A stretch of DNA of 64,000 bases from positions 620,001-684,000 of the forward strand of contig NZ_WTYP01000001.1 of the NCBI RefSeq assembly GCF_009828095.1. The letters are read 5' to 3'. Source of the stretch: Pontixanthobacter luteolus (GTDB taxonomy: Bacteria; Pseudomonadota; Alphaproteobacteria; Sphingomonadales; Sphingomonadaceae). A program made the position numbers and the translations under genes. Shown here in pieces: positions 61,918 to 64,000 of the stretch (the first letter of the stretch is position 1; every line of letters begins with the position of its first letter). A model generated the notes under the pieces. That model did not search any database. It saw only the letters and a list, made by a program, of their open reading frames with translations, and was not told where the DNA came from.

Positions 61918-63612
61918 TTAGACCTCTTCGGAAACGTAAAGCCCCGGTGCAGGATCAAGTGGCTTATACTTGGTATTGCCAAGTTTCTTGGGAGCCGCTT
62001 TCTTCTTGCCCGAGCGCTTGGTTACCCATTCTGCCCAGTATGGCCACCAACTACCCGCAACTTCCTCTGTTCCCTGAAGCCATTCATCCGCAGTTGCTGG
62101 CAGCTTTCCGCCGCCTTTCTGGACGAAATACTTGGCCTTGGGATTGCCGGGAGGGTTAAGGATCGCCTGCATGTGCCCGGATTGGCTGAGGACGTAGGTC
62201 ACGTCCTTGGAACCGAACAATTGGGTCGAACGATAGGTCGCCTTCCACGGGGTGATGTGGTCAGTTACGCCGCCCAGAATGAACAGGTCGCTCTTGACCT
62301 TCGAAAGGTCGACCTTGTGATCCACCATTTCGACTTCGCCCTTGCGGGTGAAGGCCAGCGTTTCGAAAGCCGTGAGGAAATCGCCCATCAGGCTCGCGGA
62401 GAGGTTGGTTGCGTCGGCATTCCAGAACAGCACGTCGAATGCAGGCGGGTCATCGCCGAGCAGGTAATTGTTGATCACGTAATTCCAGATCAGGTCATTC
62501 GGCCTGAGCCAGGCAAATCCGCGCGCCAGATCATCTCCCTTGATCACGCCCTTCTTCGCTGCACGGCGGCGAGCCAGTGCCATGCCGTTTTCGCTGACCA
62601 GCGATCCGGCTTCGATATCGTTCTGCTTGGGATGAAGCACGCAAACCATCAGGGTGAGCGCGCCGAGCAGGTCGTCCCCGTCGGCAGCCATCTTGCTGGC
62701 GACCATCGCAGCGGTTTGCCCGCCCGAACAACCGGCCGATACGTTAACTTTCTTTGACCCTGTGATGGCTGCGGCCGCTTCCATCGCTTCGCGGCAGGAA
62801 CGGACATAGTCGGCCATATCCCAATGGCCCTGTTCCTTGGTCGGGTTACGCCACGAAATCACGAATGTTTGGATGCCGTTGTCGACCTGCCATTTGACCA
62901 CGGATTTTTCCGGGCTGAGGTCGTTGATATACATCTTGTTGATCTGCGGCGGGATCGTCAGCTGCGGAATTTCGTAAACTTCGTCAGTCGTCGGAGCGTA
63001 ATGGATAAGTTCCATCATCTCTGTCCGCAGAACCACAGAACCTTTTGAAATTGCGACATTTTCGCCCAGCTTGAACGGACGCTTGTCGACCTGACTGACC
63101 ATCCCCTTGTTATGGACCATGTCGTTATAGGCGTTCTTCAGACCCTTGATGAGGCTGAGTCCACCGCTATCGACGAGCCGTTTTTGCGCGGTCGGGTTAC
63201 CGATCAGGGTGTTGGTCGGTGCCAACCCGTCGATAATGATGTTGGAAATGAAATTGGCCCGGTCCCGCTCAAGATCGTCAAGTTCGAGATCGTCGAGCCA
63301 GCTTTTCATGCCTTTCTGTACGGCGAGATAATACTGCGCGCCCGCCCTCAGGAACGGATTATACTGCCATGCGGGATCACGGAAACGTTTGTCTTTCGGA
63401 TCGGGCGCAAGATCGGATTTGCCGGTCATGATCTTGATCATGTCCTGACCCATCTCTTGAGCGTGCTTCATGGACCGAACCGGATCAGAGGCAGTTTCCC
63501 GTAATAACAATGCGATAGCGCCGACAAAATCTTCTCTGGCGAGGCCAATCATTGGCCCCAATGCGGTTGTCGACTGGGCTGCTTCGTCTTCAAGCTTCGT
63601 GCCGTTGGCCAT
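61918..63612 (-). CDS. phaC: polyhydroxyalkanoate synthase
   Basis: PhaC polymerises hydroxyacyl-CoA into storage granules. The 564-residue protein has the catalytic C295 in SAGCSGG, D451 in GVTDHITPW and H480 in QSGHMQAILNPPGNPKA. The elbow G-C-S-G-G is close to the class II (GACSGG) form of Pseudomonas rather than the class I GYCVGG. The N-terminal NPFLRAGAQYYLAVQKGM and NFISNIIIDGLAPTNTLIGNP are family strings. The C-terminal end is Lys-rich. With the mcl-type PhaZ downstream, medium-chain PHA is plausible but not proved. Confidence 0.92.
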   Translation of the reverse strand: MANGTKLEDEAAQSTTALGPMIGLAREDFVGAIALLLRETASDPVRSMKHAQEMGQDMIKIMTGKSDLAPDPKDKRFRDPAWQYNPFLRAGAQYYLAVQKGMKSWLDDLELDDLERDRANFISNIIIDGLAPTNTLIGNPTAQKRLVDSGGLSLIKGLKNAYNDMVHNKGMVSQVDKRPFKLGENVAISKGSVVLRTEMMELIHYAPTTDEVYEIPQLTIPPQINKMYINDLSPEKSVVKWQVDNGIQTFVISWRNPTKEQGHWDMADYVRSCREAMEAAAAITGSKKVNVSAGCSGGQTAAMVASKMAADGDDLLGALTLMVCVLHPKQNDIEAGSLVSENGMALARRRAAKKGVIKGDDLARGFAWLRPNDLIWNYVINNYLLGDDPPAFDVLFWNADATNLSASLMGDFLTAFETLAFTRKGEVEMVDHKVDLSKVKSDLFILGGVTDHITPWKATYRSTQLFGSKDVTYVLSQSGHMQAILNPPGNPKAKYFVQKGGGKLPATADEWLQGTEEVAGSWWPYWAEWVTKRSGKKKAAPKKLGNTKYKPLDPAPGLYVSEEV

Positions 63613-63757
63613 GTGCTCTCCTGATACTCTGTTCTGTTTTGCATTTCATGCACGGCAGCCGCTGTCTTGGCAAGCGAACGGATGGCGGCTTTGGCCCCTC
63701 TCGTAAATCGTCCGTCTGGTTAACGGTTTTTCAAAGCGGATTTGGCATGGCCGAGGC
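63613..63757. promoter_or_regulatory. phaC upstream region
   Basis: No gene is supported here. An AGGAG site lies just upstream of phaC on the minus strand. The region probably holds the phaC promoter and that of a divergent gene, but no clear promoter elements were recognised. Confidence 0.4.
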
Positions 63758-64000
63758 ATGGGCGTACTCCAACCGCAAAAGCGGCCTGAAAATGGTGAAC
63801 AAACGGTGCGTGAAAGCGCACCCGTTCGCGTGCGCCCTGCCAATGCGGACCACAGCAGCGCAAAGCCGAATAACGAGCAGAAACAAGCCCACACTGCCGA
63901 CCGCCGTTCAGATGGTGAGCGGCGCAATCCCCTGCGGCGGAGCAAACAGTCTCCCCCGCGGCAGGAATCTCTCGACCCCCCGATAATTCCCGGCCCCTGG
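63758..64000 (+). CDS. start of a low-complexity protein running off the window
   Basis: An ATG at 63758 opens a frame with no stop up to base 64000, giving 81 residues (MGVLQPQKRPENGEQ...). It is rich in Arg, Pro, Gln, Asn, Ser and Glu, with no hydrophobic segment, as in a disordered N-terminal region. Competing frames in this stretch end before the edge or look less protein-like. The ribosome binding site is weak (GAGG very close to the ATG). It would be divergent from phaC. Its identity cannot be told from this part. Confidence 0.4.
   Translation, partial: MGVLQPQKRPENGEQTVRESAPVRVRPANADHSSAKPNNEQKQAHTADRRSDGERRNPLRRSKQSPPRQESLDPPIIPGPW

Noticed and set aside
63646-63945. 99-residue minus-strand frame upstream of phaC
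   Set aside because: It is Arg/Ser/Cys rich with no domain, no ribosome binding site, and overlaps the likely phaC promoter. The plus-strand frame at 63758 is somewhat more credible.

Overview
The window looks like a chromosomal segment of an alphaproteobacterium of the order Sphingomonadales, most likely Erythrobacteraceae. This is judged from gene content and protein character, not from a database search. Supporting signs are the split F0 ATP-synthase operon with paired b' and b subunits, the trpF/trpB/trpA-accD-folC order, a FYDLN-type zinc protein beside a tRNA-Ala(GGC), a rimM/trmD/rplS cluster behind ffh-rpsP, moderately high GC, and many ATGA start/stop overlaps. No transposase, prophage, CRISPR array or toxin system was seen. 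The window is core chromosome carrying lineage-specific insertions.

Layout. 1-0.9 kb: end of an AmpG-type muropeptide permease and a small zinc-ribbon membrane protein. 0.9-9.6 kb, minus strand: purB, a LapA-like protein, pyrF, trpF, trpB, a membrane protein, trpA, accD and folC. A plus-strand outer-membrane-like gene with its own terminator lies between trpF and trpB. 9.7-14.4 kb: radC, divergent from a YdbH-YnbE-YdbL operon (envelope-spanning lipid transport). 14.5-17.2 kb: F0 ATP synthase (atpI, atpB, atpE, atpF', atpF). 17.2-23.4 kb, minus strand: aroA, a small membrane protein, cmk and rpsA, then gloB and a quinone oxidoreductase. 23.5-29.2 kb: FYDLN protein, tRNA-Ala, ffh, rpsP, rimM, nitrilase, membrane protein, trmD, rplS. 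29.3-41.5 kb: a DPP-IV-like S9 peptidase, a dehalogenase-like hydrolase, asd, a lipoprotein, a DsbA-fold isomerase, a GFA remnant, an alpha/beta hydrolase, an M2 (ACE-like) peptidase, and a beta-propeller lipoprotein / RimB-like / RimK / secreted-unknown cluster. 41.5-44.3 kb: amn, then rpsF-rpsR-rplI. 44.6-49.6 kb: a patatin-like protein without catalytic residues, a DUF808 protein, a glutathione transferase, and a Mur ligase divergent from an LD-carboxypeptidase. 49.7-53.9 kb: fabD, a secreted unknown, fabG, dnaN, a GST. 54-61 kb: oxidoreductases, a D-aminoacylase-like amidohydrolase, an epoxide-hydrolase-like protein and ferredoxin-NADP reductase. 61-63.6 kb: PHA depolymerase and PHA synthase. 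The right edge has an open reading frame of low complexity running off the window.

Functional themes. (1) Peptidoglycan recycling: AmpG at the left edge, and Mur ligase plus LdcA at 47-49 kb. (2) Envelope lipid traffic: YdbH/YnbE/YdbL. (3) Ribosome modification: RimK and a RimB-like protease, in a genome whose S6 has no C-terminal glutamate while S16 and L9 carry long acidic tails. (4) Carbon storage: PhaC and PhaZ of the medium-chain type. (5) Conserved housekeeping operons (trp, rimM-trmD, fabD-fabG) interrupted by unrelated genes.

The most distinctive observations are the patatin-like pseudoenzyme, a 36-nt repeat found upstream of both trpA and rpsA, the internally deleted GFA gene, and the interrupted operons. 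No single large undescribed multi-gene system was convincingly identified.
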